NCBI RefSeq assembly: GCF_949987535.1
Contig: NC_080075.1
Coordinates: 38,438,269 to 38,502,268, forward strand
Reading direction: 5' to 3'
Source: Balaenoptera acutorostrata
Taxonomy: Eukaryota; Chordata; Mammalia; Artiodactyla; Balaenopteridae
Length of the DNA stretch: 64,000 nt
Position numbers and translations under genes: made by a program. The notes under the pieces were generated by a model. It ran no database searches and was not told where the DNA came from. It saw only the letters and a program-made list of their open reading frames with translations. The stretch's first letter is position 1. Every line of letters begins with the position of its first letter. Of this stretch, positions 36,346-48,255 are shown in pieces.

Positions 36346-36646
36346 ATCTATGCCTATCAATCCCTGAGATATTTGGAAAATCACATCACAAATAACCCTG
36401 AAGTATTTTTGATTGAGGATAAATAAAATGCACTTTGTTCAAATTCTATTTGGCCTGGGAAATAACTCATACATGTTACAGTTTTTCAGCACTAAGAATT
36501 TGAAAAGAACCTCTGATTAGATTTCAGGTAAAAGTCAATGGACCACAACATACATGGCATCAGTTATTTGAACTTCTACTTTCTAATCAAGTAATTTAGC
36601 CACCGCTCTCATGAGTGAACAGTCAGATGCCAGGACCACATATTAC

Positions 36647-36769
36647 CCGGTAAAGCTGCAGAGAAGACTTGAGGCCTGTAAGGCTGGACCTGGACGCAGT
36701 CAGGTGGTCAGCAGCGTCTGCTACATTATACAGCCAGCGGATCAGCTCTTCCAGCTGACAGCAAAATGC
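36647..36769 (-). CDS. CEP68: CEP68 exon 4
   Basis: A 123-bp phase-0 exon of 41 codons reading AFCCQLEELIRWLYNVADAA, then DHLTASRSSLTGLKSSLQLYR. This is the first block of the conserved helical C-terminal part of CEP68. The acceptor ends ttgtctacacag and the donor is CGG|GTAATA, a weak donor (AATA instead of AAGT). Confidence 0.95.
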
Positions 36770-37554
36770 CTGTGTAGACAAATTAACACGTGGTGTTACA
36801 CACGGAACCGCTGTTTACATTTTCAAAGGCTAAAAATACCTGGGGGAATCCCAGGATACAGACTGTGCGCCTTTCGAGAGCATTCCCCACTGAGGCGTTG
36901 TCTCCTCTCTCCTCCATGCCTGTCCCCACCCCGTGACTCCAGACCTCCGCCAGGGCAATAAGAAGAGCGCACCTGGTTCTGTGGCCCCCCCAGTCTGAGA
37001 AAGTCCAGCCCCGCAGGCAGGGACAGAGGAGCTCAGGTGAGGGCAGGTTCGGGGACAGCCCAGAAGGGGCCTGCCTGGCACAGAGACCAGTTCCTGGGTC
37101 AGCACTACCGCCAACTCTAAAACTGCTCCCGGGGAAAACGTGGACGGAAAATACGTGACCATGATCGTGACTGACCTGATCCTATGCCTGAAAACGACTG
37201 AATTAAAACTGCTTGTCCCTGTTCTGCTCCCACCCGCCCAGGGAGCTGGGGCCCTAGACTCCTGCCACCCACTCATCAGGGGTGGCTGTGACCCAAGCAC
37301 TTCACCCCACGGTCTCTCTCAATCTTTCATCACAAAGGAGGGCACACGCTAACACCTGTCCTACCTGCTCCACCGTACAAATAAAGTCATCCACGGGACA
37401 TCGGGGGGCAGGTTAAAGCCCTTCTGTGATGTCGCTATTGGGGACACAGCCCTCGGGCCGGCTGCCCTGCTGCCGTGTGGACACAGCACCTGGGCGCTCA
37501 GCCGGAAGGCGGGCCGTGGGCTCTCCGAGTGTGTGTACAGCCACGCTCCAAACA

Positions 37555-37740
37555 TCCTTATGTCAGGGACTACGCAAAGCGCTCGACATGAATTACTTCA
37601 TTTAATCCACACGACAGTCCCACAGAGGCAAAGCTCCCCATTCTACAAACGAGCAAACTGAAGAGACTGAGCCGAAATTCACATCTGCCTGATGCCGACA
37701 ACCCTATTCCACGGAGCACCAGCTCCACCTCCTGGGAGTC
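37555..37740 (-). repeat. MIR SINE
   Basis: Antisense MIR: caaagcgctcgacatgaatt, acttcatttaatccacacga, acaaacgagcaaactgaaga. Edges are approximate. Confidence 0.7.
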
Positions 37741-37977
37741 TCAGGTGGTCCGCAAGAGAAGGTTCAGTGACCAAGAAGCCTAGGAAATGGTGCATCTGAT
37801 ACCTCCAACCCTGCAGTTACACCGCCTTATCAAACTGAAGCTCTGAGAAGTCCTTCGGCGAAGAAACACTTCCACTGAGCCCGTATTTCCTGAAGGCATC
37901 TGAGCACAGGTCCTTCCTGTGCAGAGTACCCGTTAATCCTCAAGGTCAAGTGCCTCGCGGAGCAGCCTGAATAGTGT

Positions 37978-38125
37978 TAGCAGCTCAGGCTCCAGCCCTT
38001 GCTAACTGTGCACGGGTAGGTTACCTCATGTCTCACTGCCTTTTTCTCCAACTGTGATATGAGAACGCCAGTAGAAAGTCATGAGGATTAGACAGGAGAA
38101 GGTGCAATACAGTGCCTGGCGCATA
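37978..38125 (+). repeat. MIR SINE
   Basis: Sense MIR: ggttacctcatgtctcactg, atgaggattagacaggagaa, agtgcctggcgcataagtac. It ends about 80 bp from the CEP68 exon 3 donor. Confidence 0.7.
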
Positions 38126-38206
38126 AGTACTCAGTGTCACTAGGTTTTATTATGAGGTTAGTGGGCTGGGGGAAGACAGACAGCTCCTCTGAAATGCTGA
38201 GTTTAC

Positions 38207-39736
38207 CTTCACACACTGCACGAGCGACTCTTTTCCCTGCTCTCCTCCTCTCCTGGGAGGCTGCCCTTTGGCATCTGGATCCGAGAATGCCCGCTGGTCC
38301 AACATCGCCGGCAAGGAGGCGCGTGTTCTCAGCAGTCCAGAGGAGACGCCCAGGGCCTGGCTGCTCACCAGACCGCCCTCTCCCGCTGAGCCCCTTGCAC
38401 GGACGAAGGAGCGCAGCAAACAGTGGTTGTGGTCCTCAGGGCTTCGGGACCCTCTGAGGGCAGCCCCAAAGGGAAGCTGGCTTTGGCTGGAGTCCGACGG
38501 GAGGGAAGCTGGCCCATCACTGTCTGACACGTCCAGGGATCCCTGCCCTTCGGCAGCATCAGTGGGCAGGGGCACCAAGCTGGGAATGCAACCCAGATAC
38601 GAAACCAAGCTAGACACCTGCGTCAGCCGAGAGGGCAGGGCCAGATACTCGTCATCACTTTCCACCTCCTCTTGTGGTTTCCATCCAGACTCCGTGCAGG
38701 CGAAGCGCCCGATACCCTGGCTGGCCCCCTTCTCCCTTTCCAGCCTGGGTGAGGGCCACCCTCTGCCCCGTGTTCTCAGGTGGGGAGAGCCCAGCTCAAG
38801 GTGCTTGCCCACAGGTGGCCAGTGCTTCATGCCCCTCAGGGTTGGCTCTCTGCTCTCCCAAGGAGTGTCCCTACTGCCTGGGGCTCTGGGGGTAGAGGCA
38901 ATGGGGCTACAAGATGCCAACCCCACACTGCCCTGCTTCTGCGGTACTCCAGAGGGCCACCGCTTAGAGATCGGCTCTCTGGGCCCTGAGAACGGCAGGG
39001 CAGCGGCCTCTGCTGGTGGGCAACTGTGCGAGACATTAGTGGGTGACTTCAGAGTGCTTGCTGGGGAGACGGAGAAGCTATCCAGGTCTACGCCTGAGTC
39101 CTGCAGGACAGGCTCAGCCAGCACGCGGCTGTCAAGGTGTTTTGGGAGCTGAGGCCCGGGCCTGAGGGGGTAAGTATAGTCCAGCAGGTCTTCATACTCT
39201 TTATTCGGGCTCCAGAGCGGGGAGTGGCGGTCAGGGGAGGGAGGCAGGGAATCCGGCAGCACGCAGGCCCAGTACTCGGCCTGGAAGGAGAGGCGCCTCC
39301 TGCCCAGCCCGGGAGCATCGCCCCCTGAGGACACTGGCTGGGGCGACCACTGGAACCGAGGCCCCAGCCCCACCACCGAGGGGGCCGACGGCGGCACAGC
39401 CAGCTCCAGGGAGGAGGAGACCTTGGCAAGGGAGCAACTCTGAGGCTCCGCCTTCTCCTGGTGACCCTGGAGGCTGCTGCCCGGGGATGAGGCAGAGACG
39501 CTGCAGCTGGAAGACTGAGGCGCAGTGGCACCTGGGCTCACGGCGGACCTCCACCTTGACGGGAACGGGCACCCCGAGACGTGAGACTGCGGGCTGCGGG
39601 CTAGCACCTGCGGCGACTCCACTGGGGACGGGTCATTGTCAGCGTCGGCATCATGTCCTGAGCAAAGAGCGGTGGTTCTGGGAATGGTGCGAGTCTGAGG
39701 TAGCTCCTCTGAGGCAGAAAGCCTAGTCTCCTCCAT
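38207..39736 (-). CDS. CEP68: CEP68 exon 3, large central exon
   Basis: CEP68 belongs to the fibrous linker that holds the two centrosomes together in interphase. A 1530-bp phase-0 exon (510 codons, residues 115-624) runs from MEETRLSASEE to LVQCVK. The acceptor is ctgcag and the donor is AAG|GTAAAC. It is Ser/Pro-rich and low in predicted fold. The best-conserved stretch is LSFQAEYWACVLPDSLPPSP, then NKEYEDLLDYTYPLRPGPQ. DSGVDLDS at residues 327-334 fits a beta-TrCP degron (DSGxxS-like). Human CEP68 is known to be phosphorylated by PLK1 at Ser332 and destroyed by SCF-beta-TrCP in mitosis, and Ser328 here is the likely equivalent. No stop or frameshift. An open frame reading in from the intron before MEET is not coding. 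Confidence 0.97.
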
Positions 39737-39857
39737 CTGCAGTGACAGGAGGGAAGGAAAAGGTGAAAATAAGCACATCAAATTTCTTCCCTCAATGACA
39801 AGTTGGCGCTTTTCTCTGGGGACCCAGATGATACTGAGGAAAGGTCTTGAAAGGAAG

Positions 39858-39977
39858 AGCCTGCTACCCGGTGCAAGAATCAGACAGAGTGTGCTGCTGG
39901 CGGCCGGAGACGCAGCCTGCTACCCGGTGCAAGAATCAGACAGAGTGTGCTGCTGGCGGCCGGAGACGCAGCCTGCT
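39858..39977. repeat. 56-bp tandem duplication
   Basis: A 56-bp unit starting agcctgctacccggtgcaag occurs at 39858-39913 and again at 39914-39969 with no mismatch. A third copy starts at 39970 but diverges after eight bases. It lies 121 bp upstream (in CEP68 sense) of the exon 3 acceptor. Confidence 0.95.
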
Positions 39978-40309
39978 CCGGGGAGCAGACTGCCTGCCCC
40001 GAGCTGATCCCACCCCCCGTCCCTTCCGAAGTCCCCTCCGCAGATGCCTAGTTCGCGAGCGAGCAGAACTCAAGGAGCACTGTCGTGCTGAAGTTGGAAC
40101 ACACTGCCTAACCTTTGAGAAGCGTGTCCTGGGCGGGCAGAACCTCAACCGTGCTGTCGCTGACGGGACTCGCATCCAAACCCGGCAGTCAGGCAGCCCA
40201 CCTGGCTCAGCTCACGCCCAGCGGTGACGCGTGGCAAAATGAGTCATCCGCCTCAGCCTCTTCACTTCAGGTTTTTAACATGCTCGGTGAAGAGGCTGCC
40301 CCCAAGGCG

Positions 40310-40530
40310 GGCAGGACAGCACAGAGGTTAAGGGCACGGGCTTTGGAACCAGACAGACCTGAGGCCAGGCCCCAGCTGCCAGCTTCCAGATGTACGACTT
40401 TGAGCCTCACTTATCTCACCTGTAAAACGGGGGTAGTGGTAGGACCGCTTCCTCAGGAAATGCAGATTAAATGAGCTCAAGGGTGAAAAGCACAGGGTGA
40501 GAGCTCAACAAACAGCAGTGTTACAATAGC
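40310..40530 (+). repeat. MIR SINE, nearly full length
   Basis: Sense MIR in order: gcacagaggttaagggcacg, tttggaaccagacagacctg, gtacgactttgagcctcact, cacctgtaaaacgggggtag, gcagattaaatgagctcaag, gtgagagctcaacaaacagc. Confidence 0.8.
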
Positions 40531-41453
40531 ACCAGACCCGCACTCAGGAAACAGCCCATTTCTGCATTTGTTCACGTGCTGCCAGCCTCACTGAATCTGA
40601 CTCAGGTACCCAAGCCTTGCACCGCCCCTAGCCCCCAGGCAGGTGGGCCTAGCCTCTGTTTTCTCCCAGACAGTCAGCTCAGCACCTCCTCCCAAGATGG
40701 GGCTCTGGGGGCAGCATGTGGCGGTCAATGCCACAATGACACGGAAGAGATCAAAGCCGTTCCCATGAAAGGCCTTGGCAAGCAGAACATAACAGGACGT
40801 AGAGATGGGAGGGACAGGTCCATCAGGTAACCTTCCCGACTATACTGAGGGCCTGAAAGATCCAGTCATTTGCCTGAGGTCACAGACACAGGCAGGACTC
40901 CATGCTCCACGTGACTCCCATCAGGCGAAGCTGCCCTGTCATCAGGGAGGCCCCCAAAATTCTCCTTGCCCAGAGATGGTGCTGCCCACCATAGGGGCTC
41001 TAAGGTACTGCCAGGTTCCCTGGGTCCCAAGGGGATACAGTCTAAGAGCCCTCAGGAGCCCACAGCCCCAGACCCTCCTTTCCCACATCTCCTCAGGGGC
41101 CCTGTAAAGCCTACACATCACCGAGTCAAAAACAGGACATGGCTCCCCCTGTCAGGGCTCCCCTGGCCTAGCCCTCTGGACAGTAGGTCTTGGCCATAGC
41201 GTCCCTGATCCTCAAAAGGTCACCAGTCACACTCTTGAGGAACAGAAGATGCTGTGGACAGAGCCCCCTGCTGGCCCCAAGGCCCAACTCTCCATGTGAA
41301 GCTGTAAAACAGAAATCATCACACCCAAGCTCCCCGACTTCCCCACCTCGTATGGAGGCTGGGAAAGCGTGTAAGATGCTGACACAGTGCTGGAAGGTAC
41401 TCTCAGAGGACAGCTTTAGGTGAAGCTACAGCCCCACTTGCCTCAGCCCCTAC

Positions 41454-41837
41454 CTGGCTTCTCACGGAGTGCAAATCTCCAGTCCCCAGGCTGGCAGGGG
41501 GAAGCAGAGAACTGAGAGCCGGCTTAGACCCACCCGCTGCCGGCTCCCTGCTGGCCCCGTTGGCCTGCGGCTGGCAGGCTCCCGAGGGGCCAGGGCCAGC
41601 CCCACCGTGACAGGCAGGGTGCCCCTGGGCACCCCCGACAGCGGAGGCAGGCCCCCCCTCGGCTTCCAGGTGGGGCAGCTGCTCCCTGTGCGAAGGTCCT
41701 GCAGGATCCGGCTCCTGCTCCGGGCAGCTCCACCCCCCAGGGCACGGGGCTTTCGCGTCCGCGGCTGCCTCTGCCTTTTCTTCTCCCAGGGCCATCGAGA
41801 TGTTCCTAGATCAGGGCTCTGCTGAAGCTTCAGCTCC
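41454..41837 (-). CDS. CEP68: CEP68 exon 2 with start codon
   Basis: The exon starts after the acceptor ccattttgtag (41838) and ends at CAG|GTAGGG. The ATG is at 41795-41793. An in-frame TGA at 41813-41811 lies 18 bp upstream, so this is the first possible start. The Kozak context is weak at -3 (T) but has G at +4. The 114 codons read MALGEEKAEAAADAKAPC... to SVRSQ and join exon 3 in phase 0. The MALGEEKAEA start matches human CEP68 as I remember it. This N-terminal part is Pro/Gly/Ala-rich and looks disordered. 41837-41796 is 5' UTR. Confidence 0.95.
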
Positions 41838-43384
41838 CTACAAAATGGGAAGGGGAGAGAAAAAGAGAAGCTTTCTGCATCTACAGCTAAGAAACCTTGT
41901 TTTTTTACATTTTAATGATTAAGACAAACACTTTTTTGTCCAAAAGAGCAAATGATGGCTCCCTCCTCGAAGGAAAACAGAGGTCTGGCTTTTCCTCAGC
42001 TCCAGACCCGTCCACAGGGGACACGGGAGCACGTCACTGTGTCCTCTGCTGTTGCGTGCCTGGCAGCAGTCCCAGCAGCAGGTGCCAGGAGGCTCAGTGC
42101 AGGCCCCGATCAGAGTCAAGGTCTGTCCTGCCTCAAGTCGCCTTTCCGCCCCTGTCGCTTTGGCCTAGCCCCGCTGGGGAAGGGGCCTGGCCTGGGCCCT
42201 CCCTGCGCCAGCCTTCAGCAGTTGTCGTGGCAACACACCCGGCGGCAGGCGGCTCCAGGCCACGGCAGCCGAGAGGCAGCCTCGCACCCACACCCGGCCT
42301 GTGGGGCTCCAAGATGGCCCGTGACCGGAGGCAGCGGCAGCTCTCCTCCTGCTGAGTGGGTTACAGGTAACCGGCGACTGAGGGAACCGTGGAAATCCAG
42401 CTGGTAACAACGGCAACGGTCACGCCGTGTGCGTGCACGTGACAGTGAGAGAGAAGCACACCGGGCAGGCGGCGGGCAGGTGGGGCGGGGGGGGGGGGGA
42501 CGGGCAGTGTACCAGGGTGAGCACTCGGGGCGAGAGAAGGAACAATCTGGGAGCTGGATCTGAAAACAGAACCGTTCCAACAGGAGCTTCAGGGACCACA
42601 GAGGGAGACCCCCCAGCCTGAGTGTGCAGGCAGGGGCTCTGCCAGGAGCCCTGACCAGATGGGGTGGGACAAAAAACGGGCAGGAAGAGAACTCCAGGAG
42701 GATCTGGACAGGGAGGTGAGGGAAGCGCAAGTGCCCGGGATTTGGGCGGCCGCCTGGAATGCACCGAGTCAACCTCAAAGCTAAAACCTGGCCAGAAACA
42801 GCCCCACGTCCTCAGAGACGAGAAGGCGGGTGACGGCAAGAGGAGGCACCAGTGGCAGCAGGGAAGCCTGAGAGGGCAGAGGAGGCTGGGGCCGCGGGCT
42901 CATCCTGCTGGGCCCTCACACTGGGAACCACCACTGGTGCGGACCGTGTGCCCGGAAAACAAGAGTGTCCTGCCCTGCCTGCCTGGCGAGGCTCCAGACA
43001 ATCAGAGGCGAGCCTAGAGCACAACACACGTCACACGCACTCTCATCTCCTTCTCACGGCCAGCAGCACGCGCGCAGGGGCTAATCAGAAGAATGACTGT
43101 CTTGAAACGGTCACACGTGGTTCAAATATAAAATACACTGCACATGTAAGTCTCCCTCCAGCCCTGCCCCATTCCTAAAACGAGCCAGGGCATGCGGGGC
43201 ATGACGACAGCGCCTGTGCACAGTGCATGCTGAGTGTCAGCTAGTGTTTGGGGGGGAGGGGCGGAACCAGTGCAGAAAGTCACCTTGCAAGGAACGAAGG
43301 AGTCCAACAGAGGAAGAAAAAGCAGGTATTTTTTCATATAAATCAAGCAAAATGCTTACCACTACATACTCCCACAAAAACAGG

Positions 43385-44212
43385 TAAATAGTCTAATTAA
43401 AGTTGTGTGTGTTTCTCATCTCTTGATTGTATATGCAGACAAACACAAAAATCTACTTCATCCTTCCCCCTCTTTTTACATGAAAGTAGCAAACTGTACA
43501 GGACATGCTGTTCAGAACCTTGCTTTTCTTTCTTCTTTTTTTTTAAATGAAATATCGGGCTTCCCTGGTGGCACAGTGGTTGAGAGTCTGCCTGCCAATG
43601 CAGGGGACACAGGTTCGAGCCCTGGTCTGGGAAGATCCCACATGCCGCGGAGCAACTGGGCCCGTGAGCCACAACTACTGAGCCCGCGCATCTGGAGTCT
43701 GTGCTCCGCAACAAGAGAGGCCACGATAGTGACAGGCCCGCGCACCGCGATGAAGAGTGGCCCCCACTCACCGCAACTGGAGAAATCCCTCGCACAGAAA
43801 CGAAGACCCAGCACAGCCAAAAATAAATAAATAAATAAAATATGGTATGAAGTTAAAAAAAAAAAAAAGAAATATCTTGGAGATCTTTCCTTAGCAATAA
43901 ACAGACAGCGCTCTCTTTTTCTTAACCGCTGCCCAGCACTGTACTCCACTGTAAGGATGCACGCCAGTGTGTTCCACCGGTCCCCTACTGGTGGGTATTC
44001 ACGTTAGATCCAACCTTTTGCTACTACACACAACGCTGTGTGAACCACATACACACACCACTGCACGCGTGCTAGCACACCCACAGCGCCAACAGTCAGA
44101 AGGAGAACTGCTGAGGCGAAGGGGGCCCGCACGCGTACTTCTGGCATATGTTCTACCTCCACCGGGTGGCATCAATTTATACTCCCACCGGTGGCCTGAG
44201 AGAGTGCCAGCT
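43385..44212 (-). mobile_element. Old LINE-1, antisense, interrupted by a CHR SINE
   Basis: On either side of the SINE at 43557-43868 the text reads as one antisense L1M: ...tacatgaaagtagcaaactg, then atatcttggagatctttcct, then ctactggtgggtattcacgt and aatttatactcccaccggtg. Edges are approximate. Confidence 0.65.
43557..43868 (+). mobile_element. CHR SINE, long form
   Basis: Head ggcttccctggtggcacagt, gttcgagccctggtctggga, CHR body, (AAAT)n and an A14 tail. The flanks gaaatatc at 43549-43556 and 43869-43876 are identical. Confidence 0.95.
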
Positions 44213-44234
44213 TCCCGCAGAAGGCAGGTCCTCC

Positions 44235-44310
44235 TATCCTCATTTCACAGAGGGGGAAACCTCTCAGAGAGAGTCAAATCCAGGCCTGTGTGACTCCAGG
44301 ACCCAAGCTC
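44235..44310 (-). repeat. MIR SINE fragment
   Basis: Antisense MIR core: ctcatttcacagagggggaa, then gagtcaaatccaggcctgtg. Edges are approximate. Confidence 0.55.
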
Positions 44311-47300
44311 TTTATGAACTGGGGAACAAGTTACAAACAGACAGACACACAAAGCAGAAGAGGGGAGAGGCGGGTACAGGGACACAGAGACGAGGGACCA
44401 AGTCCTGCCGAGAACGACTTTCATGGCGCCACATCCTCACCTAGTGGCTATTTAAGAAACTGCACATGAAGACGATTCAGGCAAACTGTGTTCTCACAAT
44501 TACAGGAATAAGCTGAGCCCACAAGCTGGAAATATTAGGGTGACGGCTGAACCTAGCCTGCAGCCCCCAATTTCTACTTCTTGCTCCACCTCTAGAAATT
44601 CTCTCAGTGGCCAGAGCTGGGCCATGATGGGTGGCTAATACCCCTTTTACTCTCCTAGTCCCCTCCCCCTCCACTAAAGCGTGTGGTCATAAGACAGGAC
44701 TGGAATAAGATGATGCTGGGGCAAAAGAGGGGTGCAAACAAATGATCTCTGCCTTTGTTTTAATGATGTATTTTTGATTTGTCTTGTCTGGATCGCGTTA
44801 TTCAAAAAAGAAGGTATCCATTCATTCTGGGGGTGAGTGGTGAGCTAGAATTATAAGCTATGCAGGAGATATACCTCTCGATAACTTTCAAGTATACATA
44901 CAAACCTGAACTAGGTTAACACTGTCGCCAGAGGCCCTTCAGCAACCAGGAAAGAAGGTCTGAAATTCAGTGACTTTCATGGAAATGGTACTTCTGAAGA
45001 GACAGATTATAGGTGGTTATTTTCTCAGTCTGGATACGCAGTCCCTTCATAATCTTACGTATTAATCTGCCTAACAAATCATGCTGTATTTTTCCTGTGC
45101 CACAGGAGTTTTATATGAGAACTAAGACAGATTCATGTGAAAGAAAAAAAGTCCATGAGTGTTCATTCCAAATTCTATGTAAAGTACTACAGAATACAAA
45201 GAAAAGAGAAATCAACTGGGAGCAAGATAATCAGGGGAAACTCCCTGAAGTAATGACTGCTGAATACATCAATCATGTCGAAGAAAACATCAGCTTAGCA
45301 AATGTATAAGCTCTGGATTTCTAGGGCTCAACTCTGTCTGCATCTGTCAGGTGGGCATCTGTAATACTGCATGAAAGTCCAGTCCTCGTTTCCATAGATC
45401 CTAGATTTTACACATCATCATTCCATCTAACCCTCTGAGGGTGAGGGTGGAGATGGGGATTCTGCTTGAACCCTTCCAGTGAGAGACAGCTTACTCCTTT
45501 CCTAAACACCCAATGGACTGCTCAGATGAAAACAACCTGCCATGCTGTCAGTAGCTTCAAACAACCTACTACTCTACGTGGGTCCTCCCTGCTCTCTGAT
45601 CACACATTTTACAGTGTTTCTGGAGGCTAGCAGCTCCTTGGTGGGCAGAGGCCTCAGTCAGCCTCCTTCCTAACCAGGAAGCAACAGGAGATTGAACAGA
45701 GTGACTGGAGAGCTCTGAGCACAGACAATGAACAATGAATTCAAGCCTCCCATCTGAGAAAGGTCTGCACACACCAGTTCAGCCCGGTGCTTGGCCAAAC
45801 CAAGCGACAAGACAAATAAGCTTCAGGATGTTCTAGGGACCACCTGGAGTTTGGTATTAAAATTCTCCATTAGTTTCCAGGACCTGCAGAGACCGTATGA
45901 CCTACGAGATATAATTAGGAGTTATGTAGGCGTGGCTTACTCTTGCCCTACAGTAGAAGTATGGGGTCACACTAACTGGGTAAGCGTGGACTCCTGACAC
46001 TTCCCGGTACCTGCTGCACCACCCTCGTGCAGGCCTGTCACAGCTACCAGGACTTCCTCCCACTTGCTCCTGTCCAGGATGGAGAACACAGGACTGGGAG
46101 GTGTGCATGTGTGTGTGGCGGGGGGGCGGGGGTGGTGATGCCCCTCTCTTAACCATTCAAATGTACAAATGATCGACTTAGGGAGCAATCCTCCTCTGAT
46201 CAAAAAGACTTTCCCCACGATTCTGTAAATCACAAGCTCCCCTTCCAAACAATCTGATTAATACCAACTCCGCCCAGGAAGCTGGGCTCTGGTCAGGGCC
46301 TGTCTCTGCAGCCAAGTGCACAGACAGCACCTGTACCAGCCACGGAGGCCAGGCGCTGCCTGACAGAGCCAGCCCTACCAGTTCAGGGGCCAAAGCCTTG
46401 AAGCTCCGTGCTGCTTCTGCAGGAGGCCACAGGTGTCAGTGGTCACGGCATGCACACACAGTGGCAGAATCTGGCCAGAGAAGCAGACAAAGAGGCTCTC
46501 AATGCCACTCTTTCTCTAGGAACATAAAGCTACCCACAAGGAAAGGGGGCCAGTGGGGAGGACCCAGCACTGTCAGGTTGCTGGAAGGCTTCTGGGGGAA
46601 CGAGATGGACAGCACCAGTCCAGGCATGGGAGGCAGCATGAAAGCGGGTAAAGACTTATGCAGGGGAGGCCAACAAAAGGGGCAGTCACAAGAGGGCCAG
46701 GCCCGCCTCGGGGGGTGGGGGTGGGGTGCCGGGAACACTGTGGCGGGAGGTTTGAGACTGGGAGGCGGACCTGCCGCCGTTCCACCTGCTCCTTCCTTGG
46801 AGGTACGAGCCCTGCAGCCCCTCAGTCCTCCAACACTGGCCCTGTCTTTCCCTGTGGGGCAGGTCACCCCGAGTGTTCTGTTCCCCTCCTTGGCAGGTGA
46901 AAGCAAGCAAAATGAAAAGGGAGAACAGGCTCAAAGCTATGAAGGGGTAGACTTATCTCCCACAGCTTGGCAATAGGTCGACGCCGTCTTCAGGATCCTT
47001 GGCCCCAGTAGCCCCTTTCCTTCCCCGCCAATGGGGCAGCTTCCTTACCTTTTGCTTGGAGTCAAAGAGTCCTCCAGGGCCCTAGGAGGCACACTGGGTC
47101 CCTCTAATAAAGTGGTGGGAAGGCTGCCACCAGACTGCTCTCCCCTCCTTTCACACTCGCACTCAATAGCTGGCTGACTGGGGCTGCAGAGAACCTCCCA
47201 GCAAGGCCAGTCTTCTAACTTGTCATGAGAGGTCTTTAGATGACCTTTAAAGAGGTGCAACTGTCACATCTACAAGGATTTTAGCTGAGCTTCCAGCCAC

Positions 47301-48104
47301 CCCTCCCCTCAACCCCAAGCTCTATGGCCTCCTCAGCAGTCAGTAGATTGTTGCCATCCAACAAAGCTCGAAGTATGAGGATGATGGGGACTGAACATGT
47401 CAATCAACTGGACACTGTTCCCACCAAAGAGCAAGGCCGAAAAACAGCTGCCCTGTAACAAAAATCTTTCCTACTGTCTGAAGAAGCTGGCCCTGGACCA
47501 CATGGCCGCAGTTCCACAGGCCATTGCTTTTACTGTACTGACAGTTTTCCGTGAGTCTGTTGGGCTACATCGTATGAAGATTGATAAGAATCTTACTGAT
47601 TTTCTGGAGATACTATTAAGAACACTTCTCTTTGGAGAAGAATTCTCAGGTCTCAGTAATAGAAACAGCTGTTTCACTGAGTAGCCAGTTTGTTTTTACT
47701 TTATATAGGTACTGGTAAAACTGGCTCCAAAAAATATTCTCCTCTTTGCTCTTGCTGCTTGGAAGCTCAGAACCAAATCAGTAGTCCCACCCAAGTAAAA
47801 TGTATAGCACAGAGAGGCACTCACCTTTTGTACTTATCTTTGATTTCTCTTAATTTTCTTTTACCCTATCTGCCTCAATCACTTTTATTAAAAATCTTGT
47901 TACACTGAAACTATTTTGGAAAGATTCCTCAAATCATTTTTGGAACAAAATAGAGGAACTGTTAAAAACAGAAGGAAAAAAACCCCCAACAACTCCTAAA
48001 TCCAAGACTTCATCTCAATACCAGAAGGAAACAAAGCCTGTTTACCAGTACATCTAAAAAGCAAATGTAGATACTTATGTTAGTACCTTTCTACTCAAAG
48101 TCCA

Positions 48105-48255
48105 CAGAAAAGCAGCATATGCAGCACCTCAGAGCCTGTTGGGAATGCAGATTCTCAGGCACTACCCCAGAGCTTTGGGATCAGAATCAGCATTTTAGCA
48201 AGCTCTCGAGGTGGTTGGTAAGCACAGTAATGTTTCAGAACCACCAGGTTAGTAA
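48105..48255 (-). repeat. MER-type hAT fragment
   Basis: gcctgttgggaatgcagatt, ctcaggcactaccccagagc, gaatcagcattttagcaagc and aatgtttcagaaccacc match a mammalian MER20-like hAT element. Family and edges are approximate. Confidence 0.6.

Larger units (their letters stand above)
32992..36646 (-). other. CEP68: CEP68 intron 4
   Basis: Donor GTAATA at 36646, acceptor at 32992. Holds L1 3' ends around 34735-35150, an A-run/T-run junction at 35151-35178 and a MER5-like element. 33000-34700 and 35400-36100 look unique. Open frames there have no splice or homology support. Confidence 0.85.
36770..38206 (-). other. CEP68: CEP68 intron 3
   Basis: Donor GTAAAC at 38206, acceptor at 36770. Contains two MIR copies (37555-37740 and 37978-38125). 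The rest looks unique. The open frames in it lack splice support. Confidence 0.88.
39737..41453 (-). other. CEP68: CEP68 intron 2
   Basis: Donor GTAGGG at 41453, acceptor at 39737. Contains a perfect 56-bp tandem repeat and a MIR. A second partial MIR-like piece lies near 40820-40920. Otherwise GC-rich unique sequence without a gene. Confidence 0.9.

Noticed and set aside
38268..39152. 294-residue open frame on the + strand
   Set aside because: Exact antisense of CEP68 exon 3. Long antisense frames are common over GC-rich coding exons. No splice or homology support.
39737..39781. Upstream extension of the CEP68 exon 3 frame starting MMCLF
   Set aside because: It reads through the intron and the ctgcag acceptor. 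The spliced junction with exon 2 is in phase and fits the family.
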